Source: Planctomycetaceae bacterium (GTDB lineage: Bacteria > Planctomycetota > Planctomycetia > Pirellulales > Pirellulaceae). Taken from it: a DNA stretch of 39,855 bases. The notes under the pieces are model-generated. The model was not told the DNA's origin, did not search any database, and saw nothing but the letters and a program-made list of their open reading frames with translations. Where the stretch lies: positions 1 through 39,855 of the forward strand of contig SYJV01000065.1 of the NCBI GenBank assembly GCA_005798335.1, read 5' to 3'. Position 1 is the stretch's first letter, and every line of letters starts with the position of its first letter. The position numbers and the translations under genes were made by a program. Shown piece by piece: positions 27,590 to 36,836 of this stretch.

Positions 27590-27785
27590 TCGAGGATTTA
27601 CCTATGCTTGGTTCACGGGAAGTTTCATCGGTCGCTTGGACGAGCATTAGTATTGAGTTTACCAACGATGGTTCAGTCATCTTTAAGAGTATGATAACGC
27701 TGCCTTTGTCAGCAGCCAAACATTGATGTTCATCGCCAGGCAAAGTTGGGTCACATTCACGACTGATTTATTTTGTAGGTGACAT

Positions 27786-29054
27786 TTGGATACGATCGTT
27801 ACGGCTCCAGGCAGTTTAGGTGATGTCAACCCAATGCTCGCAGTCGCGCGACAATTGCAACTCCAAGGCCGATCGGTAGTTTTCTTAGCGGCTGAGCGAT
27901 ATCTGCCACTTGCTGAAAAGGCGGGGCTCGCCACGCGGTCACTGGTCAGCGAGCAGCAATTTGCAAAAGTGCTCAACAATCCTCGACTATGGAGGCCAAT
28001 GCACGGCGCGAGGATTATCTTGCGCGAAGTAGTCGGAGATTATCTGGAATCCCATTTCGCGTGGATAGAAGCAAACTATCGACCAGGCGAGACCATGCTG
28101 GTCAGCCATATACTGGACTTTGCAGGGAGAATTTTTCGCGATCTCCACCCCGAAGCGTTCTTGGTTTCAGTTGTCTTGGCACCGGCAATCCTGCGATCCA
28201 CCGTCAGTCCGCCTCGTTTGACAGGACGTTTTTGGGAACCTGCGATTCCGCGGTGGCTCAGACCCGCGACGTATTGGGTAGCAGATCGCGGAATCGACCT
28301 ATTGGCCGGCGGGAACATCAATCGGCTACGCAAGAAAGTTGGCTTGCTCCCGGTGAGAAGCTTACTCAAATCGTGGTGGTTGTCCCCCGACCTAATTCTG
28401 GGCATGTTTCCAGATTGGTTTTCGATACCGCAAGCAGACCTGCCCAAGCAAATGAAACTGGTCGGATTCCCTTTGGCCGACAGCGGTGATCTGATATCTG
28501 GTGAGCAGCAGGATGAGCTGAAACGAACACTGGAATTGCTGGATGGTCAGCCGAGAATCGTGTTTGCGCCCGGCACGGCCCATGTACATGCGGGCGAATT
28601 CCTAAATACGGCTAATAAGGTTTGTGAAAAACTCGGGCAACCTGGCGTCCTGATCAGCTCATCGGCCAAGCAAATACCACGTCAGATTTCATCGCATGTT
28701 ACTGCGGCGAAATATCTGCCTTTTCGCAGCTTGCTACCACAATCGCTGGCCATCGTTCATCATGGCGGTGTCGGCACAACTAGCCAATCGTTTGCCGCAG
28801 GAATTCCCCAGTTGGTTTTGCCGATGGCGTTCGACCAATTCGACAACGCGCAACGCGTTCGACAGTTAGGGTGCGGGAATTGGTTTCCCATGCGCAAGCT
28901 CAGCACACCTCTGCTACAGCGCAACCTCGAACGGATTCTAGGCGATCAACAGATTCGTATCGCTGCGCAACACGTTTGTCGGCAGGTTGCCGAACATCCC
29001 AACGGCGCTTGCCAAGCAGCCGATCAAATCATAGCCGCTTGGAACCAACGCTGA
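27786..29054 (+). CDS. GT1-family glycosyltransferase (UDP-glycosyltransferase type)
   Basis: 422 residues from a TTG start with AGGTGA upstream. The N-terminal half opens APGSLGDVNPMLAVARQLQL, a family signature. The C-terminal donor-binding motif is clear: LAIVHHGGVGTTSQSFAAGI followed by PQLVLPMAFDQFDNAQRV (about 320-357). The family moves a sugar from a nucleotide donor to small lipophilic or sterol-like acceptors; the acceptor here is unknown. No signal or membrane segment, so cytoplasmic. It faces the convergent pntB gene 27 bp away. Confidence 0.88.
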   Translation: MDTIVTAPGSLGDVNPMLAVARQLQLQGRSVVFLAAERYLPLAEKAGLATRSLVSEQQFAKVLNNPRLWRPMHGARIILREVVGDYLESHFAWIEANYRPGETMLVSHILDFAGRIFRDLHPEAFLVSVVLAPAILRSTVSPPRLTGRFWEPAIPRWLRPATYWVADRGIDLLAGGNINRLRKKVGLLPVRSLLKSWWLSPDLILGMFPDWFSIPQADLPKQMKLVGFPLADSGDLISGEQQDELKRTLELLDGQPRIVFAPGTAHVHAGEFLNTANKVCEKLGQPGVLISSSAKQIPRQISSHVTAAKYLPFRSLLPQSLAIVHHGGVGTTSQSFAAGIPQLVLPMAFDQFDNAQRVRQLGCGNWFPMRKLSTPLLQRNLERILGDQQIRIAAQHVCRQVAEHPNGACQAADQIIAAWNQR

Positions 29055-29081
29055 TTGAATACCTGTATCGTCGCAAGCAAG

Positions 29082-30470
29082 CTACAACGCTTTTACCGCT
29101 TTGACGATGTCCAATACTGCTTGCTGTGCGTCAGCATATAGCATGAGCGTGTTGGGAGCCGCGAACAGCGGATTCGGAATTCCAGCAAAGCCCGGGCTCA
29201 AGCTGCGTTTGACGACGATAATCGTGCGGCATTTGTCGACGTCGATGATGGGCATGCCCGCGATTGGGCTCTTCGGATCAGTGCGCGCGACAGGGTTCAC
29301 GACGTCGTTGGCACCGATCACAATTGCCACATCGACCGAATCGAGCGTCGGATTAATATCGTCCATTTCCTTCAGTTTGTCGTAGGAAATATCCGCTTCG
29401 GCCAACAATACGTTCATGTGTCCCGGCATGCGACCCGCCACCGGATGAATCGCATACTCGACCGTAGTTCCCCGTTTTTCTAGCAGTTTGCTAAGGTCCC
29501 GCACGGCATGCTGTGCTTGCGCAACAGCCAATCCATAACCTGGCACAAAGACGACTCGTTGGGCGCCTTCCAGTATCATTGCGACGTCATCAGCGGTAGT
29601 GCTGCGAACGTTCGCGTACACTTCGTCAGCGCTTGCACCGCTGCTATCGCCGGCCATCTTGCCGAACAGCACGTTGGGCAGCGACCGATTCATTGCTTTG
29701 CACATAATCTGAGTGAGAATGACACCTGACGCACCGACCAGTGAACCTGCAATGATCAAGATATTGTTATCGATGGCGAAGCCTGTGGCTGCCGCGGCCA
29801 ATCCGGAATACGAATTCATCAGCGAAATGACCACAGGCATATCGGCGCCACCGATGGGTAATACCAAGAACAATCCGAGAGCCGTTGATACGACGACAAT
29901 TAACAGATAGTACGCGATTCGCAAGCCAACCGAGTCTGTCCATACCATCAAAGCGGTCAACAACAATCCGGCCGTAAGCAACAAGGCATTGATCAGTACT
30001 TGATTAGGCAAACTGTAGGGCTTTTTTAGTTTGTCCCATTCCTCCAATTTGCCGTACGCGACCATACTGCCCCAAAAAGTCACTGTACCAATCAGTCCCG
30101 ATAGACCGATCGCCACCACGATGTCTGCCGATTGATGGGGATGTTGCAGGAGATCAGCCCAAGCAACCAATGTCGAGGCAGCACCGCCAAGCCCATTCAA
30201 CAAACCAACCATTTGAGGCATCGCTGTCATCTGAACTGCTTGAGCCATGTAGACTCCAGCAATGGTTCCCGCAAGTATGCCAATGCCAATCAATACATAG
30301 CCAACAATGCTTGGGTCGGCAGCCGCGCCAATCATGGCCAAGGCCATACCCACAGCGCTTAGCACGATGCCGCGCACGGCGCTCTTGGGGTGGGACATCA
30401 TCTTCAAGCCAATGATCAACAGGATCGAGGCTAGGAGATACGCAAATTGAATAGTGGCTTGGGAGATCAT
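29082..30470 (-). CDS. pntB: NAD(P) transhydrogenase subunit beta
   Basis: 462 residues: about nine membrane segments (about 5-260) followed by the NADP(H)-binding domain III. Signatures are GGAASTLVAWADLLQ, VFVPGYGLAVAQAQHAVRDL, HPVAGRMPGHMNVLLAEADI and VVNPVARTDPKSPIAGMPII. With the two alpha subunits it couples proton flow to reduction of NADP+ by NADH. It is the last gene of the operon, 101 bp after pntAB. Confidence 0.95.
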   Translation of the reverse strand: MISQATIQFAYLLASILLIIGLKMMSHPKSAVRGIVLSAVGMALAMIGAAADPSIVGYVLIGIGILAGTIAGVYMAQAVQMTAMPQMVGLLNGLGGAASTLVAWADLLQHPHQSADIVVAIGLSGLIGTVTFWGSMVAYGKLEEWDKLKKPYSLPNQVLINALLLTAGLLLTALMVWTDSVGLRIAYYLLIVVVSTALGLFLVLPIGGADMPVVISLMNSYSGLAAAATGFAIDNNILIIAGSLVGASGVILTQIMCKAMNRSLPNVLFGKMAGDSSGASADEVYANVRSTTADDVAMILEGAQRVVFVPGYGLAVAQAQHAVRDLSKLLEKRGTTVEYAIHPVAGRMPGHMNVLLAEADISYDKLKEMDDINPTLDSVDVAIVIGANDVVNPVARTDPKSPIAGMPIIDVDKCRTIIVVKRSLSPGFAGIPNPLFAAPNTLMLYADAQQAVLDIVKAVKAL

Positions 30471-30571
30471 CGCGGAATCTGAACTCGTGGATTTAGGATC
30501 AAAGGGAAGTGAATCTAGGTCGTTAGCAAATTGCGAGCGTTACTCTCAAAAAAAGCTTGGTGGCTTGCCAT

Positions 30572-31096
30572 TTAGCGTTTCTTAAACATCAACAGCATAC
30601 GGTGGGTCACCACAAATCCGCCCACCACATTAATCGTCGCCAGCGCGGTCGCGATCAGAGCCAGAAAACATGCGAATCCGCCGCTGCCGTTGCCTGCTGC
30701 GATAATGGCTCCAACCACGGTGACACCGCTGATCGCGTTGGAGCCTGACATCAAGGGTGTATGCAAAGTCGGAGGAACTTTGGCGATCACTTCAAAACCA
30801 ACAAATACAGCTAAGGCAAAAACCGTCAAGCTGCCGACTAAGACCGTTGCTCGTGAGATGCCACGCGAATTGGCATTCGGAGAATGTAACTCTGGTGGCA
30901 TAGGCGTGGCCATCGCTCCGACTGCCTGAACCGCCTCTATTGCTGTTTCAGCCTGAACAGTCTCGCTGGCCGCGGCTTGCGGTTCGGTCGCGACGGCTGC
31001 GTCGCCCGCTTTTTCGCCTTGAGCCAAAATGGACGATTCTGCGTAGACACAACACACCACCGCTGCAACCAATATCAACAAGTACTTTAGTCTCAT
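30572..31096 (-). CDS. pntAB: NAD(P) transhydrogenase subunit alpha 2, with extended N-terminus
   Basis: 174 residues from ATG 31096; a GTG at 31111 would add five. The C-terminal part is the normal membrane subunit (about 95-174) with FVGFEVIAKVPPTLHTPLMS, GSNAISGVTVVGAIIAA and VVGGFVVTHRMLLMFKKR. Ahead of it is an unusual extension: a signal-like hydrophobic segment (about 3-26, KYLLILVAAVVCCVYAESSI) and a 60-residue Ala/Glu-rich linker (AVATEPQAAASETVQAETAI). The usual subunit is about 100 residues. The linker would lie outside the cytoplasm or be cleaved off. Middle gene of the operon. Confidence 0.9.
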   Translation of the reverse strand: MRLKYLLILVAAVVCCVYAESSILAQGEKAGDAAVATEPQAAASETVQAETAIEAVQAVGAMATPMPPELHSPNANSRGISRATVLVGSLTVFALAVFVGFEVIAKVPPTLHTPLMSGSNAISGVTVVGAIIAAGNGSGGFACFLALIATALATINVVGGFVVTHRMLLMFKKR

Positions 31097-31158
31097 AATC
31101 GAGCCATTCACAATTCAAGTCAGTGGACAAGCAGAACCGATCTGGTGAGAGCAAATCA

Positions 31159-32328
31159 TCAAGCGACTGCCGGTTTCGTTTCGAGCCCGAGAATCTCGCG
31201 TACACGGCTCTGCACCACTTCTCCGCCGCGGGTTACGAGCGTATCACGAATGATTTCGTCCTCGAGATTCAAATTCAATTCGCCCTTTTTGACCAAGTTC
31301 AACAGGAACTTCGTTACATTGTTGGCGAACATTTGGCTGGCGTGTTGCGGGACCTCTGCGGCGATATTTGTCGGACCCAGAATAGTAACTCCATGGACAA
31401 TCGTTCGCTGGTCAGCTTTGGTTAGTTCGCAATTGCCGCCACGTTCGGCGGCCAAGTCGATAATCACTGAGCCGCTTTGCATTCCGCGAACCGCGTCAGC
31501 GGTTATCAACAGCGGCGACTTTTTGCCCGGAATAGCGGCCGTAGTGATCACAACGTCGCTTTGAGCGACCACGCTAGCCATCAATTCTCGTTGCTTGCGG
31601 TAGAACTCCTCATCCATCGCTTTGGCATACCCGCCTTTGTCCTCGGCCCCCTTGTTTTCCAAAAGCATCTCGACAAACTTGCCACCGAGGCTTTCGACTT
31701 GCTCGCGGCAGGCAGGTCGCACATCGTAAGCGGAAACTACGCCACCGAGTTTGCGGCCGGATGCGATCGATTGCAGACCCGCCACACCGACGCCAACGAC
31801 AAAAACTCTTGCAGCAGTCAATGTCCCCGCCGCAGTCATCATCATGGGAAACATTTTGGGCAGCTCCATTGCAGCTAACAACACCGCTCGATAGCCCGCG
31901 ATGGTCGCTTGGGAGGAGAGCACATCCATGCTCTGAGCACGCGTGATGCGTGGAATTAGCTCCAGCGAAAAAAGTGCGGCGCCCGACTTAGCAAACTCAG
32001 CTACGGCCTGAGCTTCGCCCAAGGGATCACAAGTTCCGATCACAATTTGACCTTGGCGAATTCGCGTTCGATCGGCGGCACCCTGGTTGGCATCGGCTCC
32101 AGCAGCGCGAATCTGCACCACGATATCGGCAGCATAAGCGTCATCGCGGCTGGGGACGATCGTCGCCCCTTTTTCGGCAAAAGCCTGGTCGAGAAAACCA
32201 GCCTCCTGCCCCGCTCCGCTTTGAACCAAGACTTCCAAGCCCGCTTTGACGAGCGTTGGAACACAGTTTGGCACTAACGCAACTCGACGTTCGCCTGCCA
32301 ACGATTCTTTGACTACTGCAACTTTCAT
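31159..32328 (-). CDS. pntAA: NAD(P) transhydrogenase subunit alpha 1
   Basis: 389 residues starting MKVAVVKESLAGERRVALVP, typical of the alanine dehydrogenase/PntA N-terminal fold. NAD(H)-binding domain: VFVVGVGVAGLQSIASGRKL (about 175-194) with SAYDVRPACREQVESLGGKF after it. GKKSPLLITADAVRGMQSGS and DLAAERGGNCELT complete the domain I signature. The soluble catalytic subunit delivers hydride to PntB. First gene of the pntAA-pntAB-pntB operon; 62 bp precede pntAB. Confidence 0.95.
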   Translation of the reverse strand: MKVAVVKESLAGERRVALVPNCVPTLVKAGLEVLVQSGAGQEAGFLDQAFAEKGATIVPSRDDAYAADIVVQIRAAGADANQGAADRTRIRQGQIVIGTCDPLGEAQAVAEFAKSGAALFSLELIPRITRAQSMDVLSSQATIAGYRAVLLAAMELPKMFPMMMTAAGTLTAARVFVVGVGVAGLQSIASGRKLGGVVSAYDVRPACREQVESLGGKFVEMLLENKGAEDKGGYAKAMDEEFYRKQRELMASVVAQSDVVITTAAIPGKKSPLLITADAVRGMQSGSVIIDLAAERGGNCELTKADQRTIVHGVTILGPTNIAAEVPQHASQMFANNVTKFLLNLVKKGELNLNLEDEIIRDTLVTRGGEVVQSRVREILGLETKPAVA

Positions 32329-32699
32329 CGGACCTGCATCCGCCGGTTGAAAAGCACGAAGTGGACTCTCTAAGATGGGAACAACATAACACTATGCGCC
32401 CCAACAATAAAAGATGGGGCAAGCGATAAATTTTTCGCAACTTGCGCAATGTCCTGCGAACTCGCTTTCATTTCGGGTCGGTGAAGACCCGATTTTCTTG
32501 CTACAACACTTAGTTAGGCGTCTTGCATTTCGTTCCGTGGACAGGCCGACGGCAAACAACGCCTTCCGGCTGACTATAGCGGCGCTGTCCAATTAGAAAG
32601 CTACTAGCGGGCACACGCCGGCGGTATTACACGTTAAGATTGAGGTTTTGAAGGGATTTTTCGGTCAGCGAATTTGTTTCTATCGCATTAGGGTTACCT
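32329..32699. other. Divergent intergenic region, pntAA to acyltransferase fusion
   Basis: 371 bp between divergent genes. A small hairpin, GCCCCA (32398-32403) with TGGGGC (32415-32420), lies about 70 bp from the pntAA start and might be regulatory. No gene or clear promoter pair is seen. Confidence 0.5.
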
Positions 32700-35333
32700 G
32701 TGAAAACTTGGTTGAACCGGATCTTTTGGATGCTTGCTGGCTCGTTATTGCGCTTACGCTACCGAGTGACAGTTGAGGGTGCAGAACAGTTGAAAGGGCT
32801 GAAGGGCCCGACGCTGGTGTTGCCGAACCATCCAGCGTACGTCGATCCAGCGCTGGTGCTCAGCCATGTTCGCTTGACTCGTCCCTTGCGGCCATTGGTG
32901 TTTTCCGGCACTTATCGCATCTGGCTGCTGCGACCGCTGATGAGCCTCGTCGATGCATTCGAAGTACCCGATTTATCGTCCCAAAGTCGCGATGCGCAGG
33001 CGAAGACTCTGGAAATGATCAGTGCCGTGGTCCAGCGGCTGGACAGTGGCGACAATCTGCTCATTTACCCATCAGGCAGATTGCAACGTGGCAATCAAGA
33101 AATAATTGGCGCAGCCCGAGCGACTCAGGAAATCTTGGCGCGCTGTCCGAACGTGAACGTAGTCTTGCTGCGCACGCGCGGCGTATGGGGCAGTAGTTTC
33201 AGTTGCGCTCAGACTGGTGGCTTACCCAAGCTTGCCGCGGCAGCTCGATCCGCGCTGGGCTGGGCGCTGGCTAGCCTCTTGTTCTTCTTGCCACGCCGAC
33301 CGGTATCGATGTACTTGCAAGTCGTTCCGCGCACGGATCTGCCTGCTCAATCGCGCGACAGTCTGAATGCCTTACTGGAACAATGGTACAACGTCGATGG
33401 CGGCCAGGAGCCCCTGTTTGTTCGTTATCATCATCTGTGGGGACCGCGCGAAGGAAGATTTCATGCCGGTGGCTCGGGTGAACAAGTCGATATAGGTCAA
33501 CTGAATCCGAAAACGGTACACTTAGTCAACGAGCTGATTCAATCTCACTTGGATCGCCAGTTGTGTGATGAAGAGCTGCAAAGTTCTACGACACTTGAGT
33601 CGATCGGACTCGATAGCCTTGATCGCATGGATTTGGCACTGCGTATCGAGCAGCAGTTTGGCTTTCGGTCTAGTTCCGTTGCCTCAACGCTGGGTCAGTT
33701 ATGGATGCTGGCCGACGGCAAGTTGCAACAAGGACCGCAATCACCTGCACGTGCACCCGAGCTATGGTTTGCCAGCGGACGATATAACGCGCGGCCCGAA
33801 GTTTTGGCAGATACCATCGCCGACGCGTTTGTGAGTCGCGCTCTGAAACAACTCGACGATATTGCGGTCGCTGACGCGATTTCGGGTGTGCTAAAATTTC
33901 GGCGCATGTTGGTCGGCGCGACCCTGCTGTCCAAGCAACTGCGAAAGTTGGAACAGCGTCACGTCGGACTGATGTTGCCTGCATCGGTGGCCGCCGATTT
34001 GGTATTCTTCGCGCTGCATCTGGCCGGCAAAGTACCGGTAATGATGAACTGGACAACCGGACCGGCCAATCTAGCGCACGGAGTAAAGGTAACCGACGTC
34101 AAGCACATCGTGACCTCGCGCAAGATGATCGATCGGCTGGGTATCGAAGTCGAAGGCGCGGAGTATATCTTCTTGGAAGATCTGCGAGGTAAGATTAGCA
34201 AGCCCGCAGGGTTGTTGGCGCTGGCTGCAACTTATGTCATGCCAAGTTCATTCGTGCGTAGCCTGCCGAAGCAAATGCCCGATGATCCAGCAATGTTCCT
34301 GTTTACATCGGGCTCGGAGTCGTTGCCCAAAACGGTACCTTTATCGCATCGAAATGTTCTAACCAACGTTCGGGACGGGTTGGAGATTCTCGCCGCTGAC
34401 GGCTCGGACGCATTGCTGGGGTTCCTGCCGCCGTTCCACAGTTTTGGCTTGACGGGCAACGTCCTGTTGCCGCACGTGGCTGGCATTCGCACGGTGCGCT
34501 ATCCCGATCCCACCGATGCGCGAGGACTGGTGCATACGATCGCTGCATATCGTCCGACCATGGTGTTCACTACTCCGACCTTTCTGGGGTACATGCTGTC
34601 GGTTTGCAAAGGCGAGGAGCTGCGCAGCTTGAAAAAAATCATCACGGGCGCCGAGAAATGCCCCGAGTCGATCTTTCGTCGCTGCGCGGAAGTGGCGCCC
34701 GAGGCTCAAATCTTGGAAGGGTACGGCATCACCGAATGTTCGCCCGTCGTGGCGGCCAATCCGTACGGGCAAGCTCGTCAGGGGTCGGTGGGCAAGCCCG
34801 TCAAGAGCGTTGAAGTATGTGTAGTGGATCTCGAAAATCATCAGCGCGTGGCGGAGGACCAACCCGGCATGTTGCTAGTTGCCGGACCATCGATATTCTC
34901 TGGCTACCACGCGCATGCTGGGGACTCGCCGTTTGTCACATTTGAAGGACGATCGTGGTACAAGACAGGCGACTTGGTATCGATCGATCGCGAAGGCTAT
35001 ATTCACTTTCAAGGACGCTTAAAGCGATTCTTGAAAGCGGGTGGCGAAATGATCTCCTTGCCAGCACTTGAAGAGCCATTCTTGAAGCTCTTCCCAGCCG
35101 ACGAAAATGGTCCGCGCGTGGCTGTTGAAGGTATCGAAACACTCGACGGGCGACACATCACGCTGTTTACAACTTTTGAATACTCGCTGCGCGAAGCCTC
35201 GACCTTACTCCACGAATCCGGTTTGCGCGGCGTGATGCGGCTGGACGAAGTGTGTCAAATCGCATCGATCCCAGTACTGGGCACCGGCAAGACGGACTAT
35301 AAACAGCTCCGACAATTGATCCAGAATTCGTGA
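32700..35333 (+). CDS. Acyltransferase-ACP-AMP-ligase fusion (Aas-like)
   Basis: 877 residues from a GTG start at 32700. Domain order: PlsC-type acyltransferase (about 10-210) with the catalytic HX4D in LPNHPAYVDPAL (about 42) and YPSGRLQRG (about 121); a short acyl-carrier-protein domain (about 260-335) with phosphopantetheine Ser306 in ESIGLDSLDRMDL; then an AMP-binding acyl ligase (about 355-877) with FTSGSESLPKTVPLSHRN (about 532), EGYGITECSPV (about 673) and WYKTGDLVS (about 753). E. coli Aas joins the first and last domains to re-acylate lysophospholipids; the internal carrier domain is additional. The ligase presumably loads the carrier and the acyltransferase passes the acyl group to a lysolipid. 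The gene stands alone. Confidence 0.88.
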   Translation: MKTWLNRIFWMLAGSLLRLRYRVTVEGAEQLKGLKGPTLVLPNHPAYVDPALVLSHVRLTRPLRPLVFSGTYRIWLLRPLMSLVDAFEVPDLSSQSRDAQAKTLEMISAVVQRLDSGDNLLIYPSGRLQRGNQEIIGAARATQEILARCPNVNVVLLRTRGVWGSSFSCAQTGGLPKLAAAARSALGWALASLLFFLPRRPVSMYLQVVPRTDLPAQSRDSLNALLEQWYNVDGGQEPLFVRYHHLWGPREGRFHAGGSGEQVDIGQLNPKTVHLVNELIQSHLDRQLCDEELQSSTTLESIGLDSLDRMDLALRIEQQFGFRSSSVASTLGQLWMLADGKLQQGPQSPARAPELWFASGRYNARPEVLADTIADAFVSRALKQLDDIAVADAISGVLKFRRMLVGATLLSKQLRKLEQRHVGLMLPASVAADLVFFALHLAGKVPVMMNWTTGPANLAHGVKVTDVKHIVTSRKMIDRLGIEVEGAEYIFLEDLRGKISKPAGLLALAATYVMPSSFVRSLPKQMPDDPAMFLFTSGSESLPKTVPLSHRNVLTNVRDGLEILAADGSDALLGFLPPFHSFGLTGNVLLPHVAGIRTVRYPDPTDARGLVHTIAAYRPTMVFTTPTFLGYMLSVCKGEELRSLKKIITGAEKCPESIFRRCAEVAPEAQILEGYGITECSPVVAANPYGQARQGSVGKPVKSVEVCVVDLENHQRVAEDQPGMLLVAGPSIFSGYHAHAGDSPFVTFEGRSWYKTGDLVSIDREGYIHFQGRLKRFLKAGGEMISLPALEEPFLKLFPADENGPRVAVEGIETLDGRHITLFTTFEYSLREASTLLHESGLRGVMRLDEVCQIASIPVLGTGKTDYKQLRQLIQNS

Positions 35334-35534
35334 ATTTTCCACAATCAGGTCCTGCAGATCCTGGTAGGTTTCGTCTCAGAAAGTCCCTCCGCTCGACGCC
35401 CATGATGAGTAACGCGTCGATTTTGGATTTTTGGTCTGAAATTGACTGAGATTATTGCCGATGCTGGGTTAATGCTGAACTTGGTACAATTGGACCATGC
35501 AAAAGCAAAAGGGATCTAATGCAAGGGGAAATCT

Positions 35535-36374
35535 TTGAGTTCAATGGAACAGACGCCTGATTTTGCCAATCCTCCAATTGTCGAGTTTGTGTTGGGGATA
35601 CAGTTTGCGCCACTTGAGAACTTTACAACAGGGCACCTGGGTTTGTTTTGGGAACGACTCGGGCGGAACGAGTGGCCAATCGTTGGCGACGAACATCCAC
35701 TAGAGCCGCAGTTCGAGTTGTTTGATCGACCGCGCTGGAGTAATCCGCTCAAACTCCAGTTCAAGCTGCAACCAGGGTTTCAACCTGGTCGCTTTACTTT
35801 ACAGAATCATGATCGCGATCGAATGATTCAATTGCAGGATACGCGTCTGTTGTTGAACTGGCGAAAACGAACGACTGGACAAGAGGATAAGTATCCGAGC
35901 TACAAGGTTCTCATTAGAGATTTCGAACGACACTTTGCAATGTTGCAGCAATTCGTTGCAGAGCACAATTTGGGAGAATTGCAACTGAAACAGTGGGAAA
36001 TCACTTATGTGGATTCGTTTCCTTAAGGTGATTTATGGACGAGCCCCGCCGATTGGCACAATATTCTGCCTGGCTTGTTCGGGACCCTTTCTACCAATTC
36101 GCAACCCGAACTCGTTCTCGAACATCGAGCTGCGGAGTGGAGTTACGAGATTGCTCCCAAGCGCGGACGACTACATGTAAATGCTCAAGTCGGATTCTTA
36201 GCCGAGTCGTCACATCCGTCTCTGCTTCTGAATATCACTGCGAGAGGGCCAATTGGAGCAAACGGAGTTCCCGCGCTCCGCGACGGCCTGGACCTGGGAC
36301 ATGATGTATCGGTCAGAGAATTCCTGGCAATGGTGGAACCTAAAATCAAATCAACATGGGAGCGAAAAAAATGA
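35535..36374 (+). pseudogene. TIGR04255-family protein interrupted by an in-frame TAA
   Basis: The frame runs from TTG 35535 (AGGGGA 6 bp upstream; ATG 35544 is the alternative) to a TAA at 36024-36026, then continues in the same frame without another stop to TGA 36372-36374. Together this is 280 codons, the usual size of the family. The first part has its N-terminal signatures IVEFVLGIQFAPLENFTTGH and DRMIQLQDTRLLLNWRKR. The part after the stop reads GDLWTSPADWHNILPGLFGT and later ARGPIGANGVPALRDGLDLG, the expected second half. The TAA could come from CAA by one C-to-T change, or from another single substitution; its natural identity is unknown. Family function is undetermined. Readthrough cannot be excluded. 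The next gene starts in a 4 bp ATGA overlap. A weak TACAAT (35485-35490) may be its -10. Confidence 0.75.
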
Positions 36375-36808
36375 GTGCAGTTCTCGAACCAAATCAGGCA
36401 ATATTGATGGGACGTGAACGATATAGTGCCAATGCTCGAAACAGGATTTCAATTACTGCTTACGTTTCAGATACAACTGATCGGATCCAATGGAAAATTT
36501 GCTTCGAACAGCTTCGTCGTTTGGGATCGTATGAATTCGATTGGAATGATGAAGGTGCAGAACCGCCAAGAACCGACGTTCTTTCGCTATCGAACAGTAT
36601 AGCCAAGGTAATGCGAGCCAATTCCGAACCCGCGCCAACTCGATGCTTTGCCACAGATGAGGGCCATATCATCTTTGCTTGGGAAGACGGGGCATGTTAT
36701 CTCGAGTTGGAGATTGACATTGATCTTTGCTGTACCGCACGCTGGCTACAACCGGGTGCAAAGCTAGCCGAGTCGGCAGTAATAAATATGTTTACTTCGG
36801 GTTCTTGA
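36371..36808 (+). CDS. Small acidic protein, second gene of the TIGR04255 cassette
   Basis: 145 residues from ATG 36371, chosen because it overlaps the preceding stop by 4 bp (ATGA). A five-codon longer in-frame start at 36356 is less likely. The protein is soluble, with no signal peptide or membrane segment. A central motif YEFDWNDEGAEPPRTDVLSL (residues 53-72) and later TDEGHIIFAWEDGACYLELE (about 99-118) recall small proteins with a 'W(D/N)xxGA' signature often found in gene pairs of unknown role; I offer that from memory only. Its frame is intact although both neighbours are damaged. No function can be assigned. Confidence 0.7.
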   Translation: MSAVLEPNQAILMGRERYSANARNRISITAYVSDTTDRIQWKICFEQLRRLGSYEFDWNDEGAEPPRTDVLSLSNSIAKVMRANSEPAPTRCFATDEGHIIFAWEDGACYLELEIDIDLCCTARWLQPGAKLAESAVINMFTSGS

Positions 36809-36836
36809 GCGTTTCGGTTCGAAGGAACTGCTTTGA

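Noticed and set aside
36035-36304. Plus-strand frame starting MDEPRRLAQ
   Set aside because: It is in a different frame from both halves of the TIGR04255 gene, whose own frame carries the family sequence through this region.
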